A stretch of DNA of 64,000 nt. Origin: Chloroflexota bacterium. Its GTDB lineage: Bacteria > Vulcanimicrobiota > JAMCWD01. The first letter of the stretch is position 1; the number at the start of each line of letters is the position of its first letter. The position numbers and the translations under genes are program-made. A model generated the notes under the pieces. That model was given only the letters and a program-made list of their open reading frames with translations. It was not told the origin of the DNA and made no database searches. The stretch is taken from the NCBI GenBank assembly GCA_023475345.1, contig JAMCWD010000001.1, positions 124,001 to 188,000 of the forward strand, in the 5' to 3' direction. Below are positions 1-8,627 of this stretch, piece after piece.

Positions 1-2
1 TT

Positions 3-1250
3 GGCGCATTCTCCGGCGCGGCCATGCTTAACGATACGGGTGAAGAGATGTTCGCACCTTACCTTCCACTTTTCGCCACGGTTTTTCTTGGCATGAGCCC
101 GGAGCAGTACGGCATTATGGAAGGCATGGTGGAAGCTGTCAACAGGATCCTCCGAACTTTTACCGGGGCGCTCTCGGACCGCTGGTCCCGGAAGCTGCCT
201 GTTGCACTGGGCTATGTATTGATATCGGTTTCCAGGATTTTAATGGCTTTTGTAAATATCTGGTACTGGCTGGCCGGCGCGCGCGCAGTCAGGCAGGTGG
301 GGAGATCCATGCGCGACCCCGCAAGGGAGGCCGCCATAGCAGACAATATCGGTCAGGAACTCAGAGGAAAGGCGTTCGGGTTCCTGAACGCGGTCGATAC
401 ATTCGGCGCCGTTATAGGCCCGGCTGCAGGTTTGATTATTCTGTCTCTCTTCAGTTTCGGCCATCTGTCTTTTAATCCCGGGCAACAATTCTCCGAACAT
501 GCATTCAGATGGCTGTTCGTATTGGCTGCCATACCGACATTTATATCGGCATTTCTTATTATGAAATTCCTGCCCGAAAAAAATAGGGGCAAATCCGAAA
601 ACGCAGACGATAAGATCGTCAATGCAGAAAACTCAGATTTGAAAAGCGAAGAAAACCAGGGTTTCTGGGCCGGCATAAAATCATATATGACCCATAAAGA
701 GATAAAAAAAATGACGGCATCGAACGTGATGCTGGCCATGGGAGCCGTTCCGATTTCCATGATGCTCCTGTACGTTTACAAGCATTTTTCAGCTTCAGCG
801 GCAACCGGCGGAATCTTGTTTATAGTCTATTCCATTGCGCATTTTTTGTCTTCGTATCCGGCAGGAGATGTTGCGGACAGGATAGGGGGCAAAAAAACTC
901 AACTCCTTGCCGTATTTTTTTTAATCGCGGCTTTCGCAAGCCTGATGATTGCTCCATCTGATTTCTGGTGTTTTCCCGCCTTTATTTTTTATGCGTGTTT
1001 CGATTCTTTATGGCTCGTTAACCGCCGCGCGGTTATGTGCCTGTATGCCCCGGAGGACAGGAGAGGGCAGTTCCTGGGGACTTTCTCGACTTTTTACGGC
1101 CTCTCGTCTTTCTTGGCTCCTATACTTGTCGGAATTATCTGGCAGAGAATAGGAGCATATCATGCGTTCGGGTTCGCATCTATTATTGCGGCTTTTTCCT
1201 TGTTTTTCATGCCTTCGGATGGAGGGAGGAACAATCAATGTGCCGCATGA
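3..1250 (+). CDS. MFS transporter, 5' end cut by the window edge
   Basis: This is a major facilitator superfamily membrane transporter of the group whose first helix carries a D-x-x-x-E-x-x-x-P-x-LP-L pattern, seen here as NDTGEEMFAPYLPLF. The frame is open back to base 3 and reads GAFSGAAM before the first ATG (24), so the true start and part of helix 1 lie upstream. Two MFS motif-A loops are visible, GALSDRWSRK in the first half and DVADRIGGKK in the second, as is the family's RDPAREAAIAD stretch followed by RGKAFGFLNAVDTFGAVIGP. About eleven hydrophobic segments remain. The substrate cannot be told from sequence. The last 13 bases overlap the start of the next TPR gene, so the two are probably cotranscribed. 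Confidence 0.85.
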   Translation, partial: GAFSGAAMLNDTGEEMFAPYLPLFATVFLGMSPEQYGIMEGMVEAVNRILRTFTGALSDRWSRKLPVALGYVLISVSRILMAFVNIWYWLAGARAVRQVGRSMRDPAREAAIADNIGQELRGKAFGFLNAVDTFGAVIGPAAGLIILSLFSFGHLSFNPGQQFSEHAFRWLFVLAAIPTFISAFLIMKFLPEKNRGKSENADDKIVNAENSDLKSEENQGFWAGIKSYMTHKEIKKMTASNVMLAMGAVPISMMLLYVYKHFSASAATGGILFIVYSIAHFLSSYPAGDVADRIGGKKTQLLAVFFLIAAFASLMIAPSDFWCFPAFIFYACFDSLWLVNRRAVMCLYAPEDRRGQFLGTFSTFYGLSSFLAPILVGIIWQRIGAYHAFGFASIIAAFSLFFMPSDGGRNNQCAA

Positions 1251-2758
1251 TGACGGTATTGTTAATAATCGTCTTTTTATTTGCCGGATGCCAGGGCGGA
1301 AGCAAAGATATAGTTTTAAAAAAACCGCCCGAAGGGGTTATCCTGGCCCCGGCGCTGGAAGACGACCCTGGGTTCAAAAAGCTCGATAAGGGAGATTATA
1401 CCGGCGCGGAAAATATTTTCAAGAAAAGGTTGGAGAAAAAACCCGGCTCGGTTTACGACCTGCTCGGAATCGGCGAGACTTATATAGAGCTTGAGAAGCT
1501 GCCCGAGGCACTGGCCGCTTTCAAGAAGGCTCTTGAGCTTAAGCCCCGCTCTTCCGAAGCGGCATGGGGTATGGGAGAAACATACCGTTGTATGAAAAAA
1601 TTCGACGAAGCTGTCTTAAGCCTGAAAAAATCACTGGAGTTTCAGCCTGAAAATTACAGGGCTTATGCAAGCCTGGGCAATGTTTACCTTGATCAGGCCG
1701 GGTATCCGAAGGCTGAAGAGGCGTACAGGAAAAGCCTGGACCTCAACCCGTACTATATGCGGGCTTATACCGGCCTGGCATTTTCAATCTTGAACATGGG
1801 GAAGAAAAAGGAAGCCCTCAAGGTAACCAGCGATCAGATTGCGGCCAATCCCCACTACGCCAGGGGATATGCCGCAAGAGGCTTTATTCTTACAGACATG
1901 GGACAGCTTGACCTGGCCGAGGAAAGCTACAATAAAGCCCTGGACCTGGAGCCGCGTTTCTACAGGGCCAGGCTGGCGCTGGGCGACGTTTATTTTAAAA
2001 GAGGCAAATTCAAAGAGGCCGAAGAGGCATTCAAGCAGGTGCTCAAGGAAGTTCCCGGCGACCCTACGGCAAATATCGGTCTCGGGCTGATGTTCCTTGA
2101 AAATGAACATTACAATGAAGCAGAGACGGCTTTTAAAGCAGCGCTCAAACTTGACCCCGGTAATATCAAGGCTTTAAACAGCATGGGCGAGTTGTATCTC
2201 GGGAAAGATAAGTATGAAGAGTCTGCAAAATATTATACGAAGGCACTTAAGGTCGATCCGGGTTCCGGGCCTGCCCTTGTAGGGTTGGGGAAAGTTGCAT
2301 TCAGGCTCGGAAATTTCCAGGAAGCGGAAAAATATTATCATGCAGCCGTAAAGAAAAATCCCGAATATTCCGATGCCCTTGTCGCGCTGGGCGAATTGTA
2401 TTTGAAGACAGGGAAAATAAGAGAGGCGGAAAAGTACCTCCAGGAGGCTTCCCGCATAAATCCTTATTATGTCGATGTCCATATTTTACTGGGCCGGGTT
2501 TTGATTCTCCAGAATAATCCCGAGCTTGCCCAGCAGGAATTCTCCCAGGTATTGAGGACTGCGCCTGATTCATCGGAAGCTAACTTCTGGATGGCGGCGG
2601 CGCTTGCAAAGCAGGATCGAAACCTGGCCCTGGATTACCTTAATAAAGCCCTGGAACTTGAGCCGGCTCTTGCCGAACAGGTGATGACCGAGCCTGAGTT
2701 CGGGCCGCTGAGAAGCGATCCCAGGTTTTTCTACATCCTTGAAAGGAACCATAAATGA
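1238..2758 (+). CDS. TPR-repeat lipoprotein (about 13 TPRs)
   Basis: This is a 506-residue exported protein. A short signal peptide ends in the lipobox LFAGC, then come a brief linker and about 13 consecutive 34-residue TPR units, for example the LGNVYLDQAGYPKAEEAYRK type. TPR solenoids bind peptides or proteins, and no catalytic domain is present. I chose the ATG at 1238 because GGAGGGAGG lies just upstream (1221-1229) and the signal peptide begins there, although the frame is open further up. The C-terminus carries the cap shared by many TPR proteins of this window (MTEPEFGPLRSDPRFFYIL). It overlaps the MFS gene before it by 13 bases and the next TPR gene by ATGA. The binding partner is unknown. 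Confidence 0.88.
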   Translation: MCRMMTVLLIIVFLFAGCQGGSKDIVLKKPPEGVILAPALEDDPGFKKLDKGDYTGAENIFKKRLEKKPGSVYDLLGIGETYIELEKLPEALAAFKKALELKPRSSEAAWGMGETYRCMKKFDEAVLSLKKSLEFQPENYRAYASLGNVYLDQAGYPKAEEAYRKSLDLNPYYMRAYTGLAFSILNMGKKKEALKVTSDQIAANPHYARGYAARGFILTDMGQLDLAEESYNKALDLEPRFYRARLALGDVYFKRGKFKEAEEAFKQVLKEVPGDPTANIGLGLMFLENEHYNEAETAFKAALKLDPGNIKALNSMGELYLGKDKYEESAKYYTKALKVDPGSGPALVGLGKVAFRLGNFQEAEKYYHAAVKKNPEYSDALVALGELYLKTGKIREAEKYLQEASRINPYYVDVHILLGRVLILQNNPELAQQEFSQVLRTAPDSSEANFWMAAALAKQDRNLALDYLNKALELEPALAEQVMTEPEFGPLRSDPRFFYILERNHK

Positions 2759-3921
2759 AAAAACAGGTTGTAAAAGGGAGCGGGCCGTTCCAATATTTAC
2801 AACCGGTTACCGTCTTGCTTATTGTAATGATTTTTATTTTTACAGGCTGTCCGCATAGATCTTCCGGTGTTCGACCTCAGGAGAAGAAAAACGATTTTAA
2901 TAAACCCGTACATGTGAGGACGGAGAATATCAGGCAGGCCGGGGATGCCGATGAGCTGTTCAGGAAAAAAGATTTCGGACCTGCGCTCGATGCTTACATG
3001 AAAGCGTTAAAGAAAAACCCCGAAAACCAGGAGGCGTATCTTGGAGCGGGGCGTTGTCTTATGGAACTGGGCAGGCTTTCCGAGGCGCGTGATTTATACG
3101 CGAAGCTGCTTGAGAAATTTCCCGACTCCCAGGGGGGCGCTATAGATCTTGCCAACCTTTACAGGAAAGAGAGAAAATATCCCGAGGCCGAAAAGCTTCT
3201 GCAGGAATATCTCGACAGGCACCCGGATGCCGAAACTGCAGGCCAGAGATTGGGAGACCTGTATTACGAGCAAAAAAAATACCGCGAAGCCGTTGCACAA
3301 TATAAAGTTGTATTATCGATAAACCCCCGCAGCGAACATGCCTGGGTGGGACTCGGAGAAGTTTATTATGAGCTTGGAAGAACTGATGACGCAGAAAAGG
3401 CCAACAAGAAAGCGGTCGCGATAAACCCGAAATCCGGCAATGCACACCTGGGACTTGCGGAGATTTACAGGAACCAGGGGAAATTCAAACTTGCCGAACC
3501 CGAGTATGAATTGACCCTTGAATATAACGGGGATGATCCGGACAGCATTGCAAGCGTCGGGGATTATTATATGGCCAGGGGAAAAAGAGATAAGGCCGAA
3601 ACGGCGTATTTAAAAGCGCTGGCTCTTGACCCCGACAATGAAGATGCCAATATAGGGGTCGGCAGGATCCGCATCCTGGACGGCAGGCTTGATGACGCCG
3701 GGAAACATTTCTGCACGGCTATCGAACAGAACCCCAATTACAGCAGGGCTTATTATGAAATGGCCGTGCTGGGAGCCTTGAAAAAAGATCGGAGCATGAT
3801 GCTTGATTACCTGACTAAAGCTATAATGATAGATCCTGTTACTTATAAAAGCCGTGCGGCCGAGGACGGCGCGTTCATGCAATATCATTCCGACAGGGAA
3901 TGGAACAAGATCGTGCATTAA
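2755..3921 (+). CDS. TPR-repeat lipoprotein (about 9 TPRs)
   Basis: This is a 388-residue predicted lipoprotein. A 25-30 residue signal segment ends in FTGC, and a polar linker precedes about nine TPRs. The start is fixed by the ATGA overlap with the upstream TPR gene. The tail (RAAEDGAFMQYHSDREWNKIV) is a diverged version of the terminal cap found on its paralogs. Its likely role is protein binding at the membrane surface facing the periplasm. No partner or ligand can be read from the sequence. Confidence 0.87.
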   Translation: MKKQVVKGSGPFQYLQPVTVLLIVMIFIFTGCPHRSSGVRPQEKKNDFNKPVHVRTENIRQAGDADELFRKKDFGPALDAYMKALKKNPENQEAYLGAGRCLMELGRLSEARDLYAKLLEKFPDSQGGAIDLANLYRKERKYPEAEKLLQEYLDRHPDAETAGQRLGDLYYEQKKYREAVAQYKVVLSINPRSEHAWVGLGEVYYELGRTDDAEKANKKAVAINPKSGNAHLGLAEIYRNQGKFKLAEPEYELTLEYNGDDPDSIASVGDYYMARGKRDKAETAYLKALALDPDNEDANIGVGRIRILDGRLDDAGKHFCTAIEQNPNYSRAYYEMAVLGALKKDRSMMLDYLTKAIMIDPVTYKSRAAEDGAFMQYHSDREWNKIVH

Positions 3922-3940
3922 GCTTCGCTCAGGAGGCATA

Positions 3941-4075
3941 TTGTTAAAAAATCTGCTTCTGGTTCTTGTTTTAGCCGGTATGTTGATGTTTCCGACCGGG
4001 CGGCAGGGAAGATTGAACTTCAACCGGTGTTTTGAAAAAGGTTTTTCAGGTTCTGTAACGTATCATTCGGATTAA
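3941..4075 (+). CDS. Tiny exported ORF, possible truncated gene copy
   Basis: This is a 44-codon reading frame that starts with TTG, has AGGAGG eight bases upstream, and begins with a hydrophobic leader (LKNLLLVLVLAGMLMF). The remaining 25 residues match nothing I recognise. The ribosome site and first dozen codons closely resemble those of the following gene (4112), whose leader reads LKKLFLVV. This may therefore be the remnant of a duplicated gene start rather than a working peptide. Its position in an operon behind a TPR gene means it would be transcribed. Both readings remain open. Confidence 0.4.
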   Translation: MLKNLLLVLVLAGMLMFPTGRQGRLNFNRCFEKGFSGSVTYHSD

Positions 4076-4111
4076 ATAATCGCTATATCGACGGTTTCCC
4101 CGGAGGGCTGC

Positions 4112-5098
4112 TTGCTGAAAAAACTGTTCCTGGTTGTAATATGTGCTGCCGGAGTTTTCCTGGTTTCTCTGGTTTTTTGCGAATGCATATTCCGGTTCCA
4201 TGTTCCCGAAATATATTCCGAAGGCGGCAATGCGTTATGGCTGAAACATTCCTGGGTAGGCGACAGGCATACGCCTGATGAATACCGCAGCCTGGCAGCA
4301 AGGCTTAAAAAGATGAAAATTACCGATGCTTATTTTCATTCAGGGCCTTTTAACGGTAACGGCACTGTAAACAGGGACAGGTTTTCAAATGCGCCCGAAC
4401 TTATTAAAAACATGAAGAAGCTTGCGCCGGACATAAGGCTCCAGGCATGGCTGGGCCAGATCGAAGCGAAAGCAGGAGGCCCTCTCGACCTGTCATCGCC
4501 GGCAACCAGGAAAAATATCATAGATACATCATGTAAATTCATGGATATGGGATTCGACGGGATCCATTATGACATCGAACCCATATACAGCGGAGACGGC
4601 GATTTCCTGTCATTGTTGAAGGACACTCGTAAATCAACTAAATCAAGAGGGAAAGTTCTTTCGGTAGCCGCCCATAAGCCTGAGCCTGTGCCGAATATCG
4701 AGTCGATTTTAAGGAAGTTCATATCTTATACCGGCTACTGGAAAAGGAGTTATTTCCTGGATGTCGCGAGAGAGACGGACCAGGTTGCAGTTATGAGCTA
4801 CGATTCGGGAGCGCCTGTCCCGTTTCTTTACGGGAACCTGGTTTCATGGATTACGGAATGGTCTGTAAAAAACGGGGTTCAAAATTTATACGTAGGGGTT
4901 CCTTCTTATGATGAGATCACTGGGGGACATAACCCGCGTGTGGAGAATGTCGGCAATGCCTTAATGGGCCTGAAAAAAGGCGCATCGAAACTTAAACCGG
5001 GCGACAGGAAAAAAGTCGGTTCCGCCATTTACGCCGATTGGACAACCTCCGACGAAGAACTCGGTATATATATGAAAGAATGGATTGGAAATCAATAA
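4112..5098 (+). CDS. GH18-like TIM-barrel protein, membrane-anchored or exported
   Basis: This 328-residue protein has an N-terminal hydrophobic segment (residues 1-25) and then a single domain resembling glycoside hydrolase family 18. The signature region is FDGIHYDIEP (residues 148-157). The family pattern is D-G-x-D-x-D-x-E, and the final glutamate, E156 here, would be the acid catalyst. The middle aspartate is replaced by His152. Strand-like segments such as LQAWLGQ and VAVMSYDSG fit a TIM barrel. The TTG start follows CGGAGGG. If active, it would cleave a polysaccharide such as peptidoglycan or chitin-like glycan in the envelope, but the substrate is unknown. It is the last gene of the rightward run and converges on the PQQ operon 19 bases away. 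Confidence 0.65.
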   Translation: MLKKLFLVVICAAGVFLVSLVFCECIFRFHVPEIYSEGGNALWLKHSWVGDRHTPDEYRSLAARLKKMKITDAYFHSGPFNGNGTVNRDRFSNAPELIKNMKKLAPDIRLQAWLGQIEAKAGGPLDLSSPATRKNIIDTSCKFMDMGFDGIHYDIEPIYSGDGDFLSLLKDTRKSTKSRGKVLSVAAHKPEPVPNIESILRKFISYTGYWKRSYFLDVARETDQVAVMSYDSGAPVPFLYGNLVSWITEWSVKNGVQNLYVGVPSYDEITGGHNPRVENVGNALMGLKKGASKLKPGDRKKVGSAIYADWTTSDEELGIYMKEWIGNQ

Positions 5099-5117
5099 TC
5101 CGCCTGTATTGCCGGGC

Positions 5118-6332
5118 TTATTTTTTCCCGAACGCCCTCATGATGTGATCTTCTCCGCCGATATAAAGAACGCCGCCCGGACCGATGACCGGTGATGATT
5201 CTATGTATCTTGTCGTCCGGTACTGCCATTTAAGGCGGCCGGTATCATAAAGTGCATAAATAAAGCCGTCATCGCTTCCGAAATATATGTGGCCGCGCTT
5301 ATCAACCGCCGGAGAAGAGTAAACTTCATACCTTGTCATGTATGTCCATTTGCCTTTACCGTTCGAGCCTACGGCATACAATCGCCCGTCTTCGCTCCCG
5401 ATGTAAATAGTTTTTTCATCGGGCGAAAGCGACGGAGATCCCGGCAGATAGCCGTCCGCATTATATTTCCATAAAAACTTCCCGCCGGCGCCGAGAGCAT
5501 AAAGACCGGCATCGTCGCTTCCGAAATATACCGTTCCTTCTTCGGATACCGAAGGTGAGGAGTAGATGCAATCCCCCGCCTTGTATTTCCATAACAATTT
5601 TCCGTTATATCCGATACAATAAAGAAAGCCGTCCTCCGAGCCGAAATATATGTTCCCTTCCAGAGAGACAGCCGGAGCTGTAAGGATTTTATCTTCTGCT
5701 TCAAATTTCCAGACAGGTTCTCCGTTATGGTCAAGAGCGTATAAATTGTCGTCATTACAGCCGAATAACAGGATGCCTTCGTTTGTAATAACCGGGGAAG
5801 AGACCACCCAGTCGTCTGTGTTGTATGTCCATAAAACTTTGCCGCCGGGGGAGAATGCAAGCAGCCGGTTGTTATTTGCGCCCGTGTATATGACGCCGTC
5901 CTTGCGGAGGGCAGGCGAGGCATTGACGCAGTCGCCGACATGATACTTCCATTTCAAGCCGCCTCCGGGACCCAGGCAGTAAAAACTACGGTCACCGGAA
6001 CCGAAATAGAGATTGCCTTTCGAATCGATGCAGGGAGATGACATGATCTGGAATCCTGTCTTGAATTCCCATAGTATATTTGAAGTGTCGGGACCTTCAT
6101 AAGGGGAATTATGCGTATGGCGGAGATCATGGCCGTACATGGGCCAGGACGAATCGGCCAGGGAGAAATCGGGCTCAGGCGGAGGCATCACCGACGGCGC
6201 GGCGGTGTAATCGGCAGGCTCCTCATTTTCCGCCGAGTCAAGGGCAGGCGGCTTTGAACAGCCCGGCATGAAAAATATCACGAGCAAGAAAATGGCTGCT
6301 GCGCATAGTAATTTTTTTAATCCCTTATACAA
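5118..6332 (-). CDS. PQQ-type beta-propeller lipoprotein 5 (last of the run)
   Basis: This 404-residue protein has a signal peptide ending in the lipobox MPGC, a Pro/Glu-rich linker, the entry motif SWPMYGHDLRHT, and about eight repeats of the W-x-Y-x-x-G ... SSPA ... G-x-IYFGS-x-D type. These are the blades of a PQQ-like (BamB-like) propeller. The chosen start is the TTG at 6332, because GTGAGGA lies eight bases upstream and the signal peptide begins there. The frame extends further upstream but would overlap the neighbour. It is the 3'-most gene of the leftward operon, with 11 bases between it and the gene before. No catalytic residues of PQQ dehydrogenases are evident, so a binding or scaffolding role is more likely than enzymatic activity. 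Confidence 0.85.
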   Translation of the reverse strand: MYKGLKKLLCAAAIFLLVIFFMPGCSKPPALDSAENEEPADYTAAPSVMPPPEPDFSLADSSWPMYGHDLRHTHNSPYEGPDTSNILWEFKTGFQIMSSPCIDSKGNLYFGSGDRSFYCLGPGGGLKWKYHVGDCVNASPALRKDGVIYTGANNNRLLAFSPGGKVLWTYNTDDWVVSSPVITNEGILLFGCNDDNLYALDHNGEPVWKFEAEDKILTAPAVSLEGNIYFGSEDGFLYCIGYNGKLLWKYKAGDCIYSSPSVSEEGTVYFGSDDAGLYALGAGGKFLWKYNADGYLPGSPSLSPDEKTIYIGSEDGRLYAVGSNGKGKWTYMTRYEVYSSPAVDKRGHIYFGSDDGFIYALYDTGRLKWQYRTTRYIESSPVIGPGGVLYIGGEDHIMRAFGKK

Positions 6333-6343
6333 TCTTTTTCTCC

Positions 6344-7468
6344 TCACGGCGTGATTGCGTACAGGCTGCCGTCCTCGCCGCCGATGAAAAGGATGTGCCC
6401 TTTTCCCAGGGCAGGCGAAGATGTAATCCTGCCGCCGGTAATAACCCGCCACTTACAACGGCCGTCCGATGAAATACAATACAACGATTGATCCTGCGAG
6501 CCCACGTAAACTTCGTTCATGGTATCGAGGGCCGGAGACGAAGTTACTTCGTGGCCGGTCTTATATTTCCATTTCAATTGCCCGTTGGGTTTCAATGCAT
6601 ACAGGTACCTGTCGTCGCTCCCTACATATATAAACCCGCTTCTGCTTATAGCAGGCGAGCTCATGATCGAATGGGACGTCCGGAATTTCCATCTCAGGGA
6701 GCCGTCCGGGGCCAGGGAATAAAAGAACTCGTCTTCACAACCGAAGAAAATGTTGCCTTCCCAGTCTATTGCAGGCGATGAAGAGACGAAGTTTCCCGCC
6801 CGGTATTTCCATTTTATCTCGCCTTCCGCAGTAAATGCGTATAAGTTTTTATCTTCGCTGCCTGCGAATATTGTGCCGTTGGAGGCAGCGGCGGGCGAGG
6901 ATTCTATGAACCCGCCGGTTTTATTCCGCCACCTTAACCTCCCTTTTCTGTCGAAAGAATATAAATTGCCGTCATTGCTGCCGATGTAAACTGTCCCGTC
7001 TCCCGTCAGGCAGGGGGAAGAGCGGACGTATCCGCCGGTCAGGTATGACCAGATTGCTTTTCCGCCGGGAGAAAGGCAGAATACGGCTCCTGAATTCGAG
7101 CCGCAGTAAATCCGGCCGTCTCCGTCAATGGCGGGAGAAGAGTGTACCGATCCTCCGGATTCGTATTTCCATAAGAATTTTCCCTGTGCCGTAAGGCAGT
7201 ATATATTGCCGTCCGAGGAGCCGATAACCACCCTGTCATCGCCGCTTACCGCGGGAGACGAAGTTATGCCGCCGCCCGTTTCGTATCTCCAGTAAACATT
7301 TGCGGCATCAAGCCCTTCGGAGGATGCCTGGCCCGTATGGGCAGGATTATTGCGGAATTGAGGCCAGGTTGAAGGCGCCCCCGCACCTGTTTTTTCAGAT
7401 GCGCACCCGGCCGGGAACATCAATACCAGCAAAGATGCCAGGTATAAAATCGACCGGAGGATCTTCAT
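6344..7468 (-). CDS. PQQ-type beta-propeller lipoprotein 4
   Basis: This 374-residue lipoprotein has a signal peptide ending in FPAGC, the motif TWPQFRNNPAHTG at the start of the mature domain, and about nine blades with the core W-[KR]-x-TGG ... SSPA ... IYxGSxDxxLY. Blade spacing is near 38-39 residues throughout, so the domain is one closed propeller with little else. Its stop codon lies within the ribosome site of the next gene, which suggests coupled translation. It is closely related to the four other propellers of this run. Confidence 0.87.
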   Translation of the reverse strand: MKILRSILYLASLLVLMFPAGCASEKTGAGAPSTWPQFRNNPAHTGQASSEGLDAANVYWRYETGGGITSSPAVSGDDRVVIGSSDGNIYCLTAQGKFLWKYESGGSVHSSPAIDGDGRIYCGSNSGAVFCLSPGGKAIWSYLTGGYVRSSPCLTGDGTVYIGSNDGNLYSFDRKGRLRWRNKTGGFIESSPAAASNGTIFAGSEDKNLYAFTAEGEIKWKYRAGNFVSSSPAIDWEGNIFFGCEDEFFYSLAPDGSLRWKFRTSHSIMSSPAISRSGFIYVGSDDRYLYALKPNGQLKWKYKTGHEVTSSPALDTMNEVYVGSQDQSLYCISSDGRCKWRVITGGRITSSPALGKGHILFIGGEDGSLYAITP

Positions 7469-7481
7469 ATTTCGCCTCTCA

Positions 7482-8627
7482 TTATTTACCGATGCAGTAT
7501 ATCGTTCCGTCTTCGCTCCCTGTGATGACCATCCCGTTATACCCGAAGCCGGGTGATGAGCCGACGCAATCGCCTGTCTCGTACTTCCATAACAGGGATC
7601 CTTCCTGCGTTAAGCAATATAAATTCTTATCATCGCTGCCGAAATAAATGTTCCCGTTCATGTCAAAAGAAGGGGAGGAGCGAACTTTATTTTCAGTTTT
7701 ATATCTCCATAACAGGCGTCCTTCGGGGGACACGGCCCATAAATAGCCGTCGTCGCTCCCGACATAAGCCGTCCCTTCCTGAGTAACCGCCGGGGAAGAA
7801 AAGATCCTTTCACCGGTGGTGAATACCCATCGAACCTTGCCCTGCTGATCAAGAGAATACAGGTTATGATCATGGCTGCCGATATATACATTGTCGTTCA
7901 TGTCTATTGCAGGCGTGGACCGGACACAATCCCCGGTCTTGTATTTCCACAGTAACTTGCCGGCCGGGTCGAGGCAGTAAACGTTGTCGTCATGGCTGCC
8001 GACTACAATGTTCCCGTCCTTGCCTATGGCGGGAGACGATTCGACGAAGTCTCCGGTCTTATAGTCCCAGAGCAATTTTCCGGCCGGGTCGAAAGCATAT
8101 AACCTGTGATCCTCACAGCCCACCACGATATTTCCATCAGGAGTTATAACAGGAGAAGATCCCACGTAGTTTGAAGTATTATACCGCCATACGAAGTTCC
8201 CGTCGCTATTGAGGCAGTAGAGATGCCTGTCATCGCTTCCGAAATAAATATAGCCTTCCACCGATACTGCGGCGGTGGAGCGGATGGAGCCGCCCGTCTT
8301 GTATTTCCAGAGGGGTTCCCCTTTCTTTGAAACAGCGTAGAAGCACCCATCTTTGCTGCCGATGTAAACCGTCCCGTAAGATGAAAGCGCGGGACTGCCG
8401 AAAATCTCTCCGCCTGTTTTGTATTCCCAGTTAAGGTTTGATTCGGCGGCCCCGGGAAATGGATAAGACCCGTTCCTGTGGGAGTCGCCCCTGAACATGG
8501 GCCACAGCGAAGGGCCGATTTTGACGATCTTTTTTTCCGGGATGTCTTCGACCTTCTTCGGGCAGCCTGCCAGGGCCGATATAGCTAAGACCAGGCAGAT
8601 TATTATCAATAAGCGGCTATTAATCAT
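7482..8627 (-). CDS. PQQ-type beta-propeller lipoprotein 3
   Basis: This is a 381-residue predicted lipoprotein with lipobox ALAGC, then a Lys-rich stretch, the entry motif LWPMFRGDSHRNG and about nine propeller blades ending in an IYCIG strand that probably closes the ring with the N-terminal strand. The start overlaps the end of the upstream propeller by eight bases. Like its neighbours it has no added domain, so it is probably a protein-interaction platform on the periplasmic side of a membrane. Confidence 0.87.
   Translation of the reverse strand: MINSRLLIIICLVLAISALAGCPKKVEDIPEKKIVKIGPSLWPMFRGDSHRNGSYPFPGAAESNLNWEYKTGGEIFGSPALSSYGTVYIGSKDGCFYAVSKKGEPLWKYKTGGSIRSTAAVSVEGYIYFGSDDRHLYCLNSDGNFVWRYNTSNYVGSSPVITPDGNIVVGCEDHRLYAFDPAGKLLWDYKTGDFVESSPAIGKDGNIVVGSHDDNVYCLDPAGKLLWKYKTGDCVRSTPAIDMNDNVYIGSHDHNLYSLDQQGKVRWVFTTGERIFSSPAVTQEGTAYVGSDDGYLWAVSPEGRLLWRYKTENKVRSSPSFDMNGNIYFGSDDKNLYCLTQEGSLLWKYETGDCVGSSPGFGYNGMVITGSEDGTIYCIGK

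Noticed and set aside
5099..5130. T-run after the GH18-like gene as an intrinsic terminator
   Set aside because: No stable stem precedes the T-run, and it overlaps the 3' end of the convergent propeller gene.
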